Below, in pieces: positions 10,975-26,156 of a DNA stretch of 64,000 nucleotides. The position numbers and the translations under genes were made by a program. Source of the DNA: Aporrectodea caliginosa. Its lineage: Eukaryota; Annelida; Clitellata; Crassiclitellata; Lumbricidae. Numbering within the stretch: position 1 is the stretch's first letter; the number at the start of each line of letters is the position of its first letter. The notes below the pieces were generated by a model. That model had not been told where the DNA came from, did not search any database, and was given only the letters and a program-made list of their open reading frames with translations. The stretch is taken from positions 218,501-282,500 of the forward strand of contig JACEVL010000937.1 of the NCBI GenBank assembly GCA_020284085.1, written 5' to 3'.

Positions 10975-13900
10975 AATTAGTTTTCGGGCTTCGTCTTGTT
11001 TCGTCATCTTTGTGTAATAACGCTGATCAATTCTGCAATGCGCTGGGCCTTTAATCCAACGATTTAGGGTTTCCACCTGCTTCGGCTTTATTTTGTCTGC
11101 TGTGTGTAATAATCCTAAGCTATTAGGTAGCATTGTGGAACATGTGGTCCAGCGATCTATGACTCCACCTACTGAATGGACTCTGTTTAATGACCCCGGA
11201 GAAGTTCTTCGCATAAAGTCGCTTCATTTGTCAGGTAGAGAACTGGTTTTCCAGCTGAATATATTGTACTCAGGTCGGACTCCCGTTCATATGTCGCGTA
11301 CAACTTAGGCATTTCTATAGTCATTAAATCATGGGCCACGACAATAAGTTGGACATAGATTTCAACACGATACGCAGTAGTAGGCTACGCACGCAAGCAT
11401 AATCAATCCAAAACATGTAAATTTAAATTTGAAAAGTAAAAATAATATCAACTGTAATTCGACACTTGCCCACTAAGTTACAGTTCGCGAATTCCTAAAA
11501 TAAATATATGTAGTATAGGCCTACTCTATACAGTTCTTAGATAAAGGTGCTCAACTGAATAAGGTTCTCGTGTAATGTTACGTAAAAAGCCATGGCACTC
11601 ATATGGTCGCTTTGAAGCACCTTCTAAAAGCGTTATTTAAGTAACAAGAAAAAACGTTGAACTAAATAATTTGAAACAGAACATTGTTCCGAGATGAATT
11701 TCTGGTTATGAGAAAGCCATGTTAACTGGTTACTATGCCTAATTGCGATGAACCTTCTTTACCTCACATCATCACATGTAACAGTTAATGAAAACGGATG
11801 ATGTATAGTAGAATCATTCTGCTCATTTCTGTTCTAGATATGCTGCCTAGATAGTTACACACAGTATGGTAGATTTTGTGGATACTATAATTCGTACAGC
11901 CTGTACATCTACGACTGCCGTCAAGTTCTTCTGTGGTTCCATAGCGATGGTTCTAACAACTCTCAAGGATTCAATATCGAGTACAACGTCTACACGAATG
12001 CAGGTAAGTGTAAACAGTATTCTGAATATGTGACGTCGGCCGAGAGTAGGGACCACTTGTCGCTTTCTAAATCAGCCGGAAAATGGGATGTTTCGTAAAA
12101 CCGTGATTATTAATTTTTGGGTCTAATTACCCGGTACTGCATCTGATGCTAATAATCGCTGTATATAGGTCGCTATACATAGGGAACTACTGTATAATAC
12201 TGCACAATGAGTGAATACCTGGTATTAACACATCGGGTAGAGACAGTTTAAATATTTATAGGTGATTTCCCGCCATATGATATTTTATATTTTCTTTACA
12301 AAGTAGATAAAGTTTGGGCCAAAGTTCTGAAATGTTTACCCTGATTTTCTGACGGCATAAGCTTACTGAAACTGTTAATAAGTCAAATCCCGACAACAGG
12401 TCCCTTCTCTCGGCCGAAATCACATATATTGAACTGCATTTGATGGGTATTCGACGATAGGTTGAGTTTCGATACATGCATAGTGCATACATTAATACAT
12501 ACTTACATACCTGCATGCGCAGGTTACGTGGTCACTATTAGTCTCAATTCATGCATATTCCTATATTCATTAATTCATACATACATGCGCTTACAAACAA
12601 GCCGCGCAAGACCACAACATATTTCTAAAATATAATTAAACTATATTAAATAATTTTAAACTGAGAACTTTTAATACGCCATTTAAAATCCTCCCACATG
12701 GGGGTGAATTTGCTCTAAAAAGGCGTGCACTAGGATTGAATTCCTAAAACGTGGCTATGTTTTAATCCGCTCTTGAAACTCCCACCTTCAATAGCGCCAC
12801 TCAAAATCCACGTGCACTAGGGTTCGAATCTGTTCCTGAAACTCCAAAACTTCTATAGCGCCACTCGAAAACCGTGCACAATAGGGTTCGAAACGCGTAG
12901 TAGCCCTAGAATACGCCGTTAAATATGTGCCTATGGTTAGAACTTTAAACTTCTAATAGCGCCACAAAAAACCCAAAACTTCTATAGCGCCTCACGCACT
13001 CACTAGGGCTGGAATACGCTGTTTTAAGAAAAGTTCTAGTGTTGAGAAAGTGGGCTGAAGCAGATAGTAGGTTCACAGTGGACAAAATAAACAGTTGGTT
13101 CAACTGCCCTGAAACAGACAGTAGGTCAAAAGTTCGCGCATATAATCAGTAGGTTAAATTTGCCCTTGTTTCATCATATACGTCACTACTCATACACTTA
13201 TGAATACATGCATATATATACTACTCCTACACTTATGAATACATGCATATATATATACACTACTCAATACTCATACACTTATGAATACATGCATATATAT
13301 ACACTACTCAATACTCATACACTTATGAATACATGCATATATATACACTACTCAATACTCATACACTTATGAATACATGCATATATATACACTACTCAAT
13401 ACTCATACACTTATGAATACATGCATATATATACACTACTCAATACTCATACACTTATGAATACATGCATATATATACTACTCAATGTACTCATACACTT
13501 ATGAATACATGCATTATATAAGTATGTACCTACAGGACCGGATTACGGGTGATGGGGGCCCATGGGGCCAAATAGACAGGGTCCTTTTGTGCAGCGGACT
13601 CTTTGCCTTTTTTGATGCGCAGTTTCAGACAGAAACAACCTCATACCTCCAATTAATGATTAGTTAGTACAATCAGAAGCTAATTTAGATCTAGTCACTA
13701 TCATGGTCACTCTTAGAATCTCTTCCTTAGTCAGATGACACACGCAGTGATGGGACACAACAAATAAAATTGCAACTGGTGGGGCCCCTAACTTGTGGTA
13801 GCCTCTGGGCTGACGACCATGTAGCCGATGCTTAAGTACTATGAGTCGGTCACTGCACAAGGAACTTGAACGAGCCATTACTCAGCACTAACGTCTTATT

Positions 13901-16900
13901 AGAGCAGGATCGAACACTTCGGCGAAATGTTTTCCCAGCCATTCGCTAGGAAAACGTGGAGTAGTTTGAGACTGGCCGGAGTTTGATATAACATGAAGAG
14001 GCCTTTATAGCGTGTAGCCTTATCGGATTTATTTGTCTGGGTGTCTTCTGCCGATTTAACTTCTCCTTAGGTCATCCACCAAGCTGTACGAGTCCATTAA
14101 AATTGTACGGTGGCCTGAACTCGACATGTCAGAGCTCGTCATTGGGTGCTCACTAGGGTGATTCAAAATAAATTTTTTGGGGAAGTTAAAGAGCATAGTT
14201 GCTCATTTTGTTCCTTTTGTGTACAGAATAAATTCTGAATAAAAAAATTCAAAATCAAATGCATTTTAGAGGTCGCTCAATGAGCACAAAAGTTTCCATA
14301 CAGTCGTATTCAAGTTACAAATTGAGGTGATGGCCATATGATATATCACACACAATAAAGGTGAATAGCATGAATCGCAGATTGATTAGTAACTCGAAGT
14401 AGTCACAAGAAAAATCTTTAAAAAAGTCTACAATAATTGTAGACTTTTATTGTAGAACTATTCACTAGCAATCCTTCACTGCCTGATCTGCTTGTTCAAC
14501 TGCAAGTCGTTAACTCAAAGTCAGATGCCACCGGACTAGCTCTTCATGTTCTCACGTTTATATTACTTGCAAATAAACAGAATGCAGTGACATTTCTTCT
14601 CTCAGAGGCAGTCGATGAGATTGATCTATAAAAATATTGGTCTCCAAGAAATTAATGACATTAGTCATCCATGTGGACAAATGCACCTGACTGTCTGAAA
14701 CGATACATCCCAGAATCGTCTCTCCTCGAATTCCACAATTCCATCGCCTCCTTGTAATTGTCTCTTTAAAGATAATCTAGTCTTGCCGACAGATGATTGC
14801 ATGTGATGAACAGTTGAAAGTTACAATGGTCCTTCATCCGCATATTAACAGTTTGCTTAAGTAATGGCAGCTACCAAGATAGCGAGGGCTGACAAGTTTA
14901 TGTGATCCAATGCAGATTCTGCTTTGAAAAATGTACGGTTTATTGCCTGCTGTATCTTCAAGTAAATCTTCAGGAGGGGTATTCAACTGTTTTTTGTTGT
15001 ACAATGGGATCTTCACTTCATAGCCAAATTCATGTTTCCATCGTCGTCGTCATCATCATTATCGTCTTCGTCATCATTCACGTTGCTGCTCTTGCAATCC
15101 TATAGTTGCCCGATTACTTGAACTAGACCCTTCAGCTGATTTACTTAGCATTTCATGCTTCTACCTGGGTTAAAGTATGATCTTGTGTTTTGCAACTCTT
15201 GCCTCTTTCTTGCTAAGATCCTTGTCATCAACCATGCTCATCTTTTGTGGTTCTCGCTGATCTGCCAAAACCACTTATTCTCATCAATTTTTAGAACATG
15301 CTCAGTTTGCTAATCAAAAATATCAAAAATGAGGTGCACTTTTCAACATATGCATCTGGCTTTTCTGTGACGCAGAGTTCCTGTTTTTACTTTTCTTGAT
15401 CAAATTATACTCCTCCACTAGACTCTTTGCTTTTACACTATCTTCGACTAAAATGCTGTAAGAATTCTAGCCTTGTTCCAAATTCAGATTACCTTGATAA
15501 TCATTGCATTCAAACTCTCTGACAGTCTTCTTCAAAATCTTGTGATGATAAAAAAACTAGAAATGCGTATAGTATGTGGCCTCCTGTAGGCAATACATTA
15601 ATAGGAAGGGTTGCTTCTGGTTTCCCAATTAACGTGACTTCAGTCTTCAACCTTGTCGCAAAAGTGCAAAAGTTGTCTTCCATTTACACTGCTAGCTGTA
15701 ATGCAGTAAATAAGGCCATTATCTATATTCTGTTGCAGCTAGGTCCCTAAGAATGAAGCATAAACGAATAAACTGCTGAAAGCCAGTTTTCATTATCTTT
15801 TAAATCATACTTCGAAAAATGGGATTCTCACAAAAATGACATTTATGAAATGAATATTTTAAAAACTTCAATTTCATCATAAAGTGTATTGTATTATAAC
15901 AATGCTTTTACTTTTATTTCTCACACTGTGACTATGTACATAATTCTTGCTTATAGGATTGTTTCCCAATATAATTAAGATTGTTGCATTCCGGTGTCTC
16001 GTCAATAGCAATTTCGTTTTTTCTTCAAATAGACCCCTCACAGATTTCAGGGCATTGAACGACCAGTAAACATTCATAGATTACAATAAAATTTTGCTGA
16101 ATTGTTCAGAAAGACCAAAGGAACAAAATTATCTACTATGTCGATCAATCAGGAAATATAATTTCCCCCCATTGTGACGTGAATCACCCTAGTGCTCACA
16201 GTATTTAAAAAGGGTGGTGCTGCCTCTTTACAGCAGTAGTTTCAGTTTAACGACACTGTGCGATAGCAAAGGTCATTAGCGTCACCCTCCTCCTTTATCC
16301 AGGCTTGAGACTGGCACTCTTACAGTACAAAAGTGGCGGAGTTACGATGCCTCTTTCCATCGTATACAGTCACCGATGTAGATCCATTTGGTGATCCAAG
16401 ACTGCTCACTTGTCGCAGAAACATCGCTAACCTCGCAGCTAACCTCCATTCTGGAGGCCTTTCAACCAATATTTATTTGGTTTTGTTAAATGGAAATCTG
16501 TTAAAGGCTTCATTTGTGGCCTTGGTAGACTAGACTTACATCACATTATCCAGAAACGTCGCATGATGTTCCAAAGGCGACTAGTTCATTCCACATCTAA
16601 TTTACTCCAGGATATTTTCTGGTGTTACATTGATGAGCACTTTCCTTGCGACTCTGTACTCGCACGCATTTTGAGCGGTAAATTTAGTTGCATAAAATGA
16701 TCTTTACGAACATTTTCGCAGTCTGTGCGTTTGACTTATGTTTGTTCAGATTTGTGAAATGTATGTTGTGGCGTTTGATTTGTTTCTGCCTTCGGAGTAA
16801 CAAAGTCCTGAATAGCACGTTGTAGACACGCTCGGCTGCAACACGGCACAGACTCCGATAACTATAGTAGGCTATGCATGTTGCTACGAAAAAATGAGGT

Positions 16901-18108
16901 GTCTTTACCATCACCGTTAGCATCCTAATCATCATCATTGACATTGTCTGAGACAATCTAGAGTTAATGCAATCTCTAAAGCAGGTCACAAAGTGCAATT
17001 TTGTGCAGCCTATGACTCTTTGTCACGATATAATATCATTTTACATAAATGTAATTAATCGTTTATAATGATGATGCGTAAATTTATAACAGTTAGCATT
17101 GAAGATTGCATTATTTTTAATACGAAATACTATATTTGCAGAGGCTACAACTGCGCAGAACACGCAAGCAGGCACTACTAGTGATCCACGTAAGTGATTA
17201 AGTTATATCTATATTGATATGCAACTTTCTGTGGCAGAAAATTGCTGTAAAAGTTAGAGTTACAGCAGCAGATTTGTTTACCGATGTTGAAACACGTTTT
17301 TTGCTCCTTTTCAATTAAATGTTTTTAAGCAACCCATGCTTTTAGTTTATTGTATTATCCATGAAGTGCTCATCTCCAAGGTGCTGCTGTTTCATCGGCT
17401 TACTTTACAAATCGTCTCGGACTTCAGTTAGCCTCCAAGTCATGTGTTGCTAAATTTTAGTGAATGTAAATCTACCTACACCGTACAATCGTACATGTCC
17501 CTGTATTACTTGAAGAGAATATGGTGTACCACCCTATAATAATCTATTCTCATACTGACATTAATTTAGTTAGTTAAGTCTTAAGAAAACTGTAACAAAA
17601 TACAGGAAAGCAAGTCTTAGTGGCATTGACACAACAATGTTCCATCTTGTTCGATAAATTTGGAGATGGCGTATCTTTTATGCCTTCTGATCATATTCAC
17701 AGTTTCTATAAATTATGCGTATAAAAGCTCTCTAGTATAAAACCTTCCTTATTCTTGAATGGGGCAATTTACTTAGCTTGCATAACTCTATGGGATCTAC
17801 GCAGAAACACTATATGGCCCGAGGAAGAAAGATCATTCGGCTGAGGCACAAACGCAACACAAGCTGTACACTGTTCAGTCTGTGACGTAACTGGCTGAAC
17901 GCTACTAGACTAACGAGCGTTAGACACGCCCACTTGACCAAAGGACCGACGGTCAGTTAGAGACCCGACTCATCACTTCCTCCTGCACTGCAGCTAACGA
18001 TAGACCTGAATAATTTAGAATACGGTTGTAACAATTACTTTATTTAAAGTGCTTCTGAATCGTTGCTTCGAGTCATCGACTGCTTACGAACTACGGCACT
18101 CAAATCTC

Positions 18109-18190
<82 letters not shown>

Positions 18191-18244
18191 TTTTATTTTT
18201 ATTTTTTTGCTGATGTAATTTGTCTGGAGATGACCCTACTCGTC

Positions 18245-18304
<60 letters not shown>

Positions 18305-18306
18305 GA

Positions 18307-18337
<31 letters not shown>

Positions 18338-18464
18338 TTTTTTTTATTTGTCTGGAGATGACCCTACTCGTCGGTGTCCTGGTTGGCGAAAGTGCCTCGG
18401 AATGCGATTGCGTTATAGCGTTGTATTGTTAAGGAGACACGCTGGTAAAGAAATGACGTTTCCG

Positions 18465-18532
<68 letters not shown>

Positions 18533-21500
18533 GAAGAAGTGAAATTCTCGTTCTAAGAGGAAAGGTTTTTAGAGTACCTGTTGCTACTCTATAATATTCT
18601 GAAGTCTTTTATTTAAATATATTTGACTAAAACGTCTTGTTGTTTGTAGTCTGCGGTGATTCTTCTTACTATGATTCCTATGGAGTCATCAGTTCTCCCA
18701 ACTACCCTGGCTATTATTACAACAACCTCTTCTGTGATTACTACGTTTCCAATTCAGCTGGAAATTCTTTGTCATTTATCTTCAAATCGTTCCATGTTGA
18801 ATATCCGGATTTCGTGACAGTTAGTATTTGAAGACGTTGCTATAGGTTAACTTTTGTTATTGGATTAAGTCCGAAGCTATTCTGCATGAGTACTTTGTGG
18901 TCACTACCCTGGTCAACTTCATTGCCAAGCCATTTGGCGATATAATGAGTGATTAATGCACTAACTTTTATAGGCTGCTGCAAAATGACTTAATGTCTTA
19001 CATAATTTTCGCTGGCAACCCTATGTTGCATTCATTCAAGAGCATAATATTTGGTGGGTATCCGGTAATGTTCTTGTAAGTTCGTGAAAAAGAAAACCAC
19101 TGAGCTGCACCAAACTGTACAGGGCTATGTTGTGAGGAGAGGGCCGTTCACTAAACATCGGTGACGAACGGTCATGAAAGCACTTTTGGATACGGCGCTG
19201 CCTGTATGTATACAGGCTACTTTTGCCTATAGAACTATGTATAAGCTTATGTGGATGGTACTTCATAGTCAATAATTTGTAATAATTGTTCCTCAAAATT
19301 ATCACTGTTTGGCGTTTGCAGTTGTGCTTTGAATTTGCCAAATCTGTTCTAAGTTAAAGGTTTGAAATTAATATGTCCTGCGAAACATAAAACCACCATA
19401 GGTCTATTTGGTTTCGCAGTCTATATAGCCTACTTTCAGCATAGCATAGTAGGTAGGTAAAATATAAGAATATCTTCACTTTGTACGACAGATCAGCTGT
19501 CCTTCAGACTACAATTTTCCACCACAAGAATATTCCGGGCATACTTTACCTGACCCCATATCAATTCCGAATTGCTATCAAGGAAGGATCAACTTTCGCA
19601 CGGACTACACTAACGTCTCCAGTGGATACAGCATCGATTATTATGTCAGTTCTACAGGTAGGAACTTTCGATAGTGCTTTGATTAAATTCGAATGACAAA
19701 CAAGTGTATAACTCCATAGAGAGAAGGAAAGAGATAATTGCATCCATGGTAACTGTGACAAAGAGATGCGGCGAGTGGAGTAAGGTCATATATGAGCTAA
19801 GGATGGCGTGCATCAAGAAGAAATTAAAGAACTGAAGATGGTCGTGATCGTCACCTTTTAATTTATTCAACTCCCAGATAAAAGATACACCTAGGCAACC
19901 ACTATATTCAGGGACCATTAATAATATAAAAATGTGCGAAGCAGGATAGGTCACGTTTGCTTCCGAGCCCAAAGGCATTGCCGACACACGCTTCATTCGC
20001 TGGAAGAGGGTTTCTAGTGATTGGATGAAGAGTAGACAGACTGTTTAGGAGCAAATTAGATCACTGACTATAGTTAACAGCATTTTGGAGTTGACTCCCA
20101 GAGTTTGAAGATTATCTATTTATCTAAATTTAATCACTATTTAGATACAAAAGTGATATGAATAATAATAATGGTGATATAATTATAACTCACTAAAGCG
20201 AGTTCAGTTCTTCTTTGTCGCCAGTTTTGCCTAAATTGTATGAAAATGTTATACATAGGTTTAAAATAGCTTTCCCCGTTTTACTGTATTTCTGCAAGAA
20301 ACCTGATTTCGATATTTGAATTCAGTTTGTGTATAAAATGTTGTCAACAGGTTTAAAAATCTCCTTCTTTTTACTGTACTAATTTGATAATTAAATAGAT
20401 TGTGGAAATACAGTATACATTGGGCCAAACGGGCTAGTGAACTCTCCGAATTGGCCGGACTTCTACGGATACAATCAGAACTGCTCTAACATCATCTGGG
20501 CCACACAGGAAAGCACGATCCAGCTCAACTTTCACTTTTTCAACCTACAAGACAACTGCAGTTGTGACTGGTTGGAGGTATAAATATAAATACCGTACCC
20601 TGACAGCATGTGCAGGGGCATCAGATGGGCCCCAGATGGGCTTCATACGGGCCCACAAATATGTATACCCTACTATATGTGGGCTTCATATGGGCACATT
20701 GGAAGGGTAATTAGATACATGACCTATCATTGACCTATAGATAGGTGGGAATTTTAGGGAACTAATCTATCAAACAGTAATGCGGCTTCGTCTTTCTTTT
20801 GCGTTCTCTGTATAACAGTAGTGGTCTATTCGGTAGCGCATTGGGTCTGTCATCCATCAATTTCGGGTTCGCATCTGTTTTGGGGACTCTGTGTTTTGAC
20901 CCTGTACACTGTGGCTTGCACAGAATTTCCCTACAAGGTGGTTTGCGCACAAGTGTTTCCGTCTCGGATTCAGAATTACAGGGAAGTAGAGAACGACTGT
21001 GCATCAGCGCATACGTTCTGAGGTCAGATGTCACACATTTTAGACATTAAATGTCTAAAATGTGTGACTATTTTAGTTTCTTCTATTCACAACGCTCGCA
21101 AGTGTAGTGTCTTTAACTCATTGCTGAACTCAGTATCTGTGGATATAGTGACATTGGAAATTTTCCAATGTCACTATATCCACAGATACTGAGTTCAGCA
21201 ATGAGTTAAAGACACTACACTTGCGAGCGTTGTGAATAGAAGAAACTAAAATAAATTTAAATAAACTAAAAATAGCATCCATGGTAATTCAACAATATAC
21301 CCAGTGATTTCCTGGCGATGAGGCTATGATGACTGCCTTAAATTGTTCGCTTGGGTAAAGTATGCTCTAAAGGCATCGAATAAGGTTCTCATGTAATGCA
21401 ATCTAAATAAACATTTACGTAGCACCTTTGGTGCACACTCTAAAGGTTCTAATAGTATGGTTATCCACCTGAAATAAAACAAATGCGACATGAAGGTAAT

Positions 21501-24500
21501 ATAGAAAATGTCGGTTGAGCTGAATTAATTGTTTCTGGTTGAAGGTGCGTTGCATGAAAATGCCCGATTATAGCCTTTAGTTATGTGTGACAGCAAGACA
21601 TCTTCCACAATCTCACAATATCTCCTTCAGGCTTCAATGAATCCCTGCCAGAGGAGGGGTCAGCCGCACTCCAGTTGTTTCTGTCGCCAGTATCTTCTTT
21701 CTTTCATCTGTAAACTCCAGGTTTTGTTGTATCATGTCTCCGCATCTCTTCTCCTGTCGTCCACGATTGCGGCGTCCAGTGACCTCAGCTGTCATAATTC
21801 TTTTCATACAGTATTCATCCTCTCTTCTCACCACATGACCGTGCCATCTCAACCTGGCCTCTCGTATTTTGTCAGTAATACATGCCACTCCCAGCGTCTT
21901 TCTGATGACCTCGTTTCTTTTCTTATCCTTCAGCGAGACTCCAGGTATCCACCGCAGCAAACACATTTCTTTTCTCTCCAGTACTCTTCCTCTCCCCGTG
22001 TCACTATCCAGGCTTCTGCGTCATACATCATAACCGGTCTTGTCACTGTCTTTTATACATTACAAATGAGATGAATGTATGTATGTATGTATGCATGTAT
22101 AATCTGGAACGATAAAACAGTTGAAAACAATGGACTAGGATAGTAACGGTAACAGGACAATCACCCCCCCGGACAATCACCCCCCGGACAATCACCCCCC
22201 GGACAATCACCCCCGGGACAATAACCCCCAGGACAATAACCCCCCGGACAATTACCCCCCATATTGACTTACCAAACATCAAAAACTAATTATTAGACAA
22301 TTAGTAGACAATTAGTAGACATCATAAACCACTGGTAGTAGACATCAAAAACTAATTATTAGACAATTAGTAGACAATTAGTAGACATCATAAACCATTG
22401 GTAGTAGACAATTAGTAGACATGAAAGATTTACCAAACATCAAAAACTAATTATTAGACAATTAGTGGTCAATCGGGCAAAGAGTAGACATAAAGAATTA
22501 CCAAATTACCAAACATCAAAAACTAATTAGTAGACAATTAGTAGACAAATAGGGTAAGAGTAGACATGAAAGGGGTAAACTACTATATAAGAGAAATGGT
22601 TTATGAAAAATGCATAGTTTAACATTTTGATCTACATGTATTTCTATCCACGATGGAATTTTTTAAATCTGATCAAGGAAAAGATAAACTTAGTTATACA
22701 TATGTCTAATAAATGCAATTATAAACTGTATGATTAATACAAATTACTTGTATATTTAGATAATCAATATTATATCAATATGGGGGGTAATTGTCCGGGG
22801 GGTTATTGTCCTGGGGGTGATTGTCCCGGGGGTGATTGTCCGTGGGGTGATTGTCCGGGGGGTGATTGTCCGGGGGGTGATTGTCCTAGAACCGATAGTA
22901 ACATCTGTCGGTTCATTTTTGTTCTAGATAAGTTGTCTAGATAACTCGGAAGTTAGTACGTATAGATATTGCGGAAACTATAACAAGCACGAGCTGTACA
23001 TCCACCGATGCAGTCAAGTTCTTCTGTGGTTCCACAGCGATGATACAAGCAACTATCAAGGATTCTTTATCGAGTACACCATCTACTCAAGTCCAGGTCG
23101 GTGTTAAACGGTATTTTAAATGTACAGCAGGACTTTTGAGGGGTATTTGGCGTTTTGTTAAATCTAGTTACATACACACATTAGGGTGGCTCAAAAAACA
23201 AAATGTATAATTTTTTTTAACTCTCACCCTCTCAGAATGTTCCAAATAAATAAATAAAATTTCCTGTAAAGTTTTTTATTTTTAGGATGATGTTCAGGGG
23301 TGCCTCATGGCAAGTATAGTTTTACATAGGAATAGCCTGTTCGTACAATGCGGCAAATTAGTGTTAGTGGTTAAGTCCAAAAAGTAAACGCATTATATTC
23401 ATTGTCTAATAATATCTACTGTCTAGCAGTGCATACATTATTAACCAAAAGCAGTAGACTAACACTGTGTATTCAACGGCTAATTAAAGGATTAATAAAG
23501 AAAGTTCTGAAAATGGTTCTAGTTGGACATCATCTTCAACACAAAAACAGATAATACAAAGACTTTCTACCGTTAAACGCTAATGTCTAGCATTTCAGTC
23601 CAGCCACAACTGTGGATTTTCTAGAGTCTTGGAACAATTTTATATGCTCAGCATGCAATCATTTGAAGGACAAACTGTTTCTGTTCTTCGTTTCTGGTCA
23701 GATCGGCATTAAACTCCTGAATAAGAATTTCTACCGTGTTGTTTACGACTTTCAGTGCCTTGACATACTTCAGCAGTGTTTTGAATTCAGAATTATAGCA
23801 CCACTGGCCAGGACCGAGATGAAGATAGTCTACGGGTAAGCTCAATTCTGTGAAGAATTGAAGAGTCTGCTGAAAGCCTGCTTAGATTAATTTTCTGTTT
23901 TGCTGAAGGACTATAGGCCTACCCGTCATGACGAATCATTTTGATGGACAGTTGTTTCCAGGAAGGCCGACTCTTCACATGTATTCATCATTCCTCGTTT
24001 CTCTTCAAGAGTGACAGACGGATCAAACATTGTAAGATATTTCATTTTCTCTTTCAGATTCCATAGGTGCCCAATTATTTCTGCAATACACCTACAGATA
24101 AGACCTTATTTATGGCAGAGTGCTCCTGCAACCTTTCCAGGAACAATAGGTCATTATTCGGAGCCATATTTGGCATCGACGCTGCAAACCATGCTTGGAT
24201 GTAGGCCTATCCACCTGCATTAGGCAAGGTAGAGAAGCTCACATAGACCATGTTCTTGTTTGGCTCCCAACACATGTCTGGATGCACCAAACATGAAGAT
24301 TTTGAATCCGTATAATAAGTGTCTCATCTCTCTTGCTCAGTGAAGTCCTGCTGGAGCACGGAAATGAATTCCATTAGGAGGGATCTCTCCCAGAATTATG
24401 ATGATCTGAATGAGCAGTTCCTGGTAATCTTCTTGTGGCTGAGTTTTCTGATGTCATTGTTCGAACGAAGTTCAAAACTTCAGGTCTTTTGCCTAATGCA

Positions 24501-25317
24501 ATCTTTCTCGTGACTTCAATATCCTCTAAACCTATATGGAAAGCAGCATGATCCATATCAGCCCAGGAAGATTGGAAAAATGTGAACATACATATATCTG
24601 GCCCCAGAAGAAGGAGCTAATGCCAATGAACAGACAATCAAGAATATGATGCCGACAGGCAAAAGATAGCAGACGTTTGTCCAACTTCTCCACCAGAATA
24701 GTGCATGCACTGCGTTCGACGATGTGGTGTCGAAAGCCATGCTACAGATGCGTGACTTTATACCCCAATCTTCGATAGCTCCGACTACTTCAGCGGCTGT
24801 AATTTCTCCTGTCCTATCTGGTCGGCATGGAACTTCAAGCAGCTGATCAATGCCTGCTTAGATATCAATGCAGGCAGATGACTGACTTCAGCTGTACCAG
24901 TCATGTATGGAAGAAGTTTACATCTCTCTTCTCTAACTACAGCCATGATGAGGCACCTCTAAACATATTCAGAATCAACTGAAACTTGGTCATAATTTTT
25001 TATAAATTATATGGAACAGAATGAGGGGAGGGGGTGAGAGCTGCAACTTTTAAGAATTTTTGTTCGCACCATTGCCGATGAACCACCCTAACACACATTA
25101 CATACATGCATGTGCACAGTCATACATAAATAAATACATACAAGCACACATACATACATGCATTTATACATACATACATATGTGCATAATTACATAGGTA
25201 CAGACAGTATACATTCATACATCCATAGGCCGACTTCTAATGTGACCTACTGTGCGGTCGTGGAGATAATTTCACCGTTGTCTCTGAATCTTTTTGTACT
25301 TTATTCAGCCCTACATT

Positions 25318-25348
<31 letters not shown>

Positions 25349-26065
25349 TTATATTTATTCTCTCCATCAATCAACATAAATACTGAAGGCTACAATAGAC
25401 AAGGATGCAGTAGCTGTCTAAAATGAGCGTCATAAGTGCCGTTAGTGTCACATCTCCCTAAGGTCTGGCTCCGCTAAAGTGCCGCGGAAAGCCACCGAGT
25501 TGAACCGCTGGATAGTTATAGAGAGACGCTGCAGCAAGAAGCAGGTCTCTCTCTTGTCTCCTGTGGACAGCGTCAGACTACGACCTAGATCTGATATAAA
25601 GTTTTGGCCAGTGGTGTTAATTGGACCTAAGGTCTCGAGAGCTAGAGGCACGAAAAAGTGCGTGTTTAAGAGTGCATTGTACTTGGTCATTTTCCTGTCC
25701 GTGGCGATCTCGGCTGCCGCGCCCGCCGTCGCTGCCGTGGCCTGGATGTATGATGGAGCAAGGGTATCTACCACCGTCGCGTCCCACACCAGATGACGAC
25801 CCGCGCGCCATGGAATCATTGTCAGGCCGTCTGGTCTTCTGCCGTCCGTGCGTAGTAGACCTGGTGGTTCCTTTATTGACGGAATCCCTGATAATTATTA
25901 ATTAATTATAATTATTATTATTATTATTATTATTATTATTTATTATTATTATTATAATTATTATTATTATTATTATTATAAGACAATTTATTTCTTCATA
26001 AAACCAACAAACTTATTACAGACTGATTAAAAATGACTGTTTCATTATTATTATCATTATTATCA

Positions 26066-26156
<91 letters not shown>

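Noticed and set aside
13180..13516. Regular 44-bp repeats as a CRISPR-like array
   Set aside because: Contiguous tandem units without spacers, in an animal intron.
21583..22074. 163-codon plus-strand open frame
   Set aside because: The minus strand carries the recognisable LINE C-terminus; the plus frame is its shadow.
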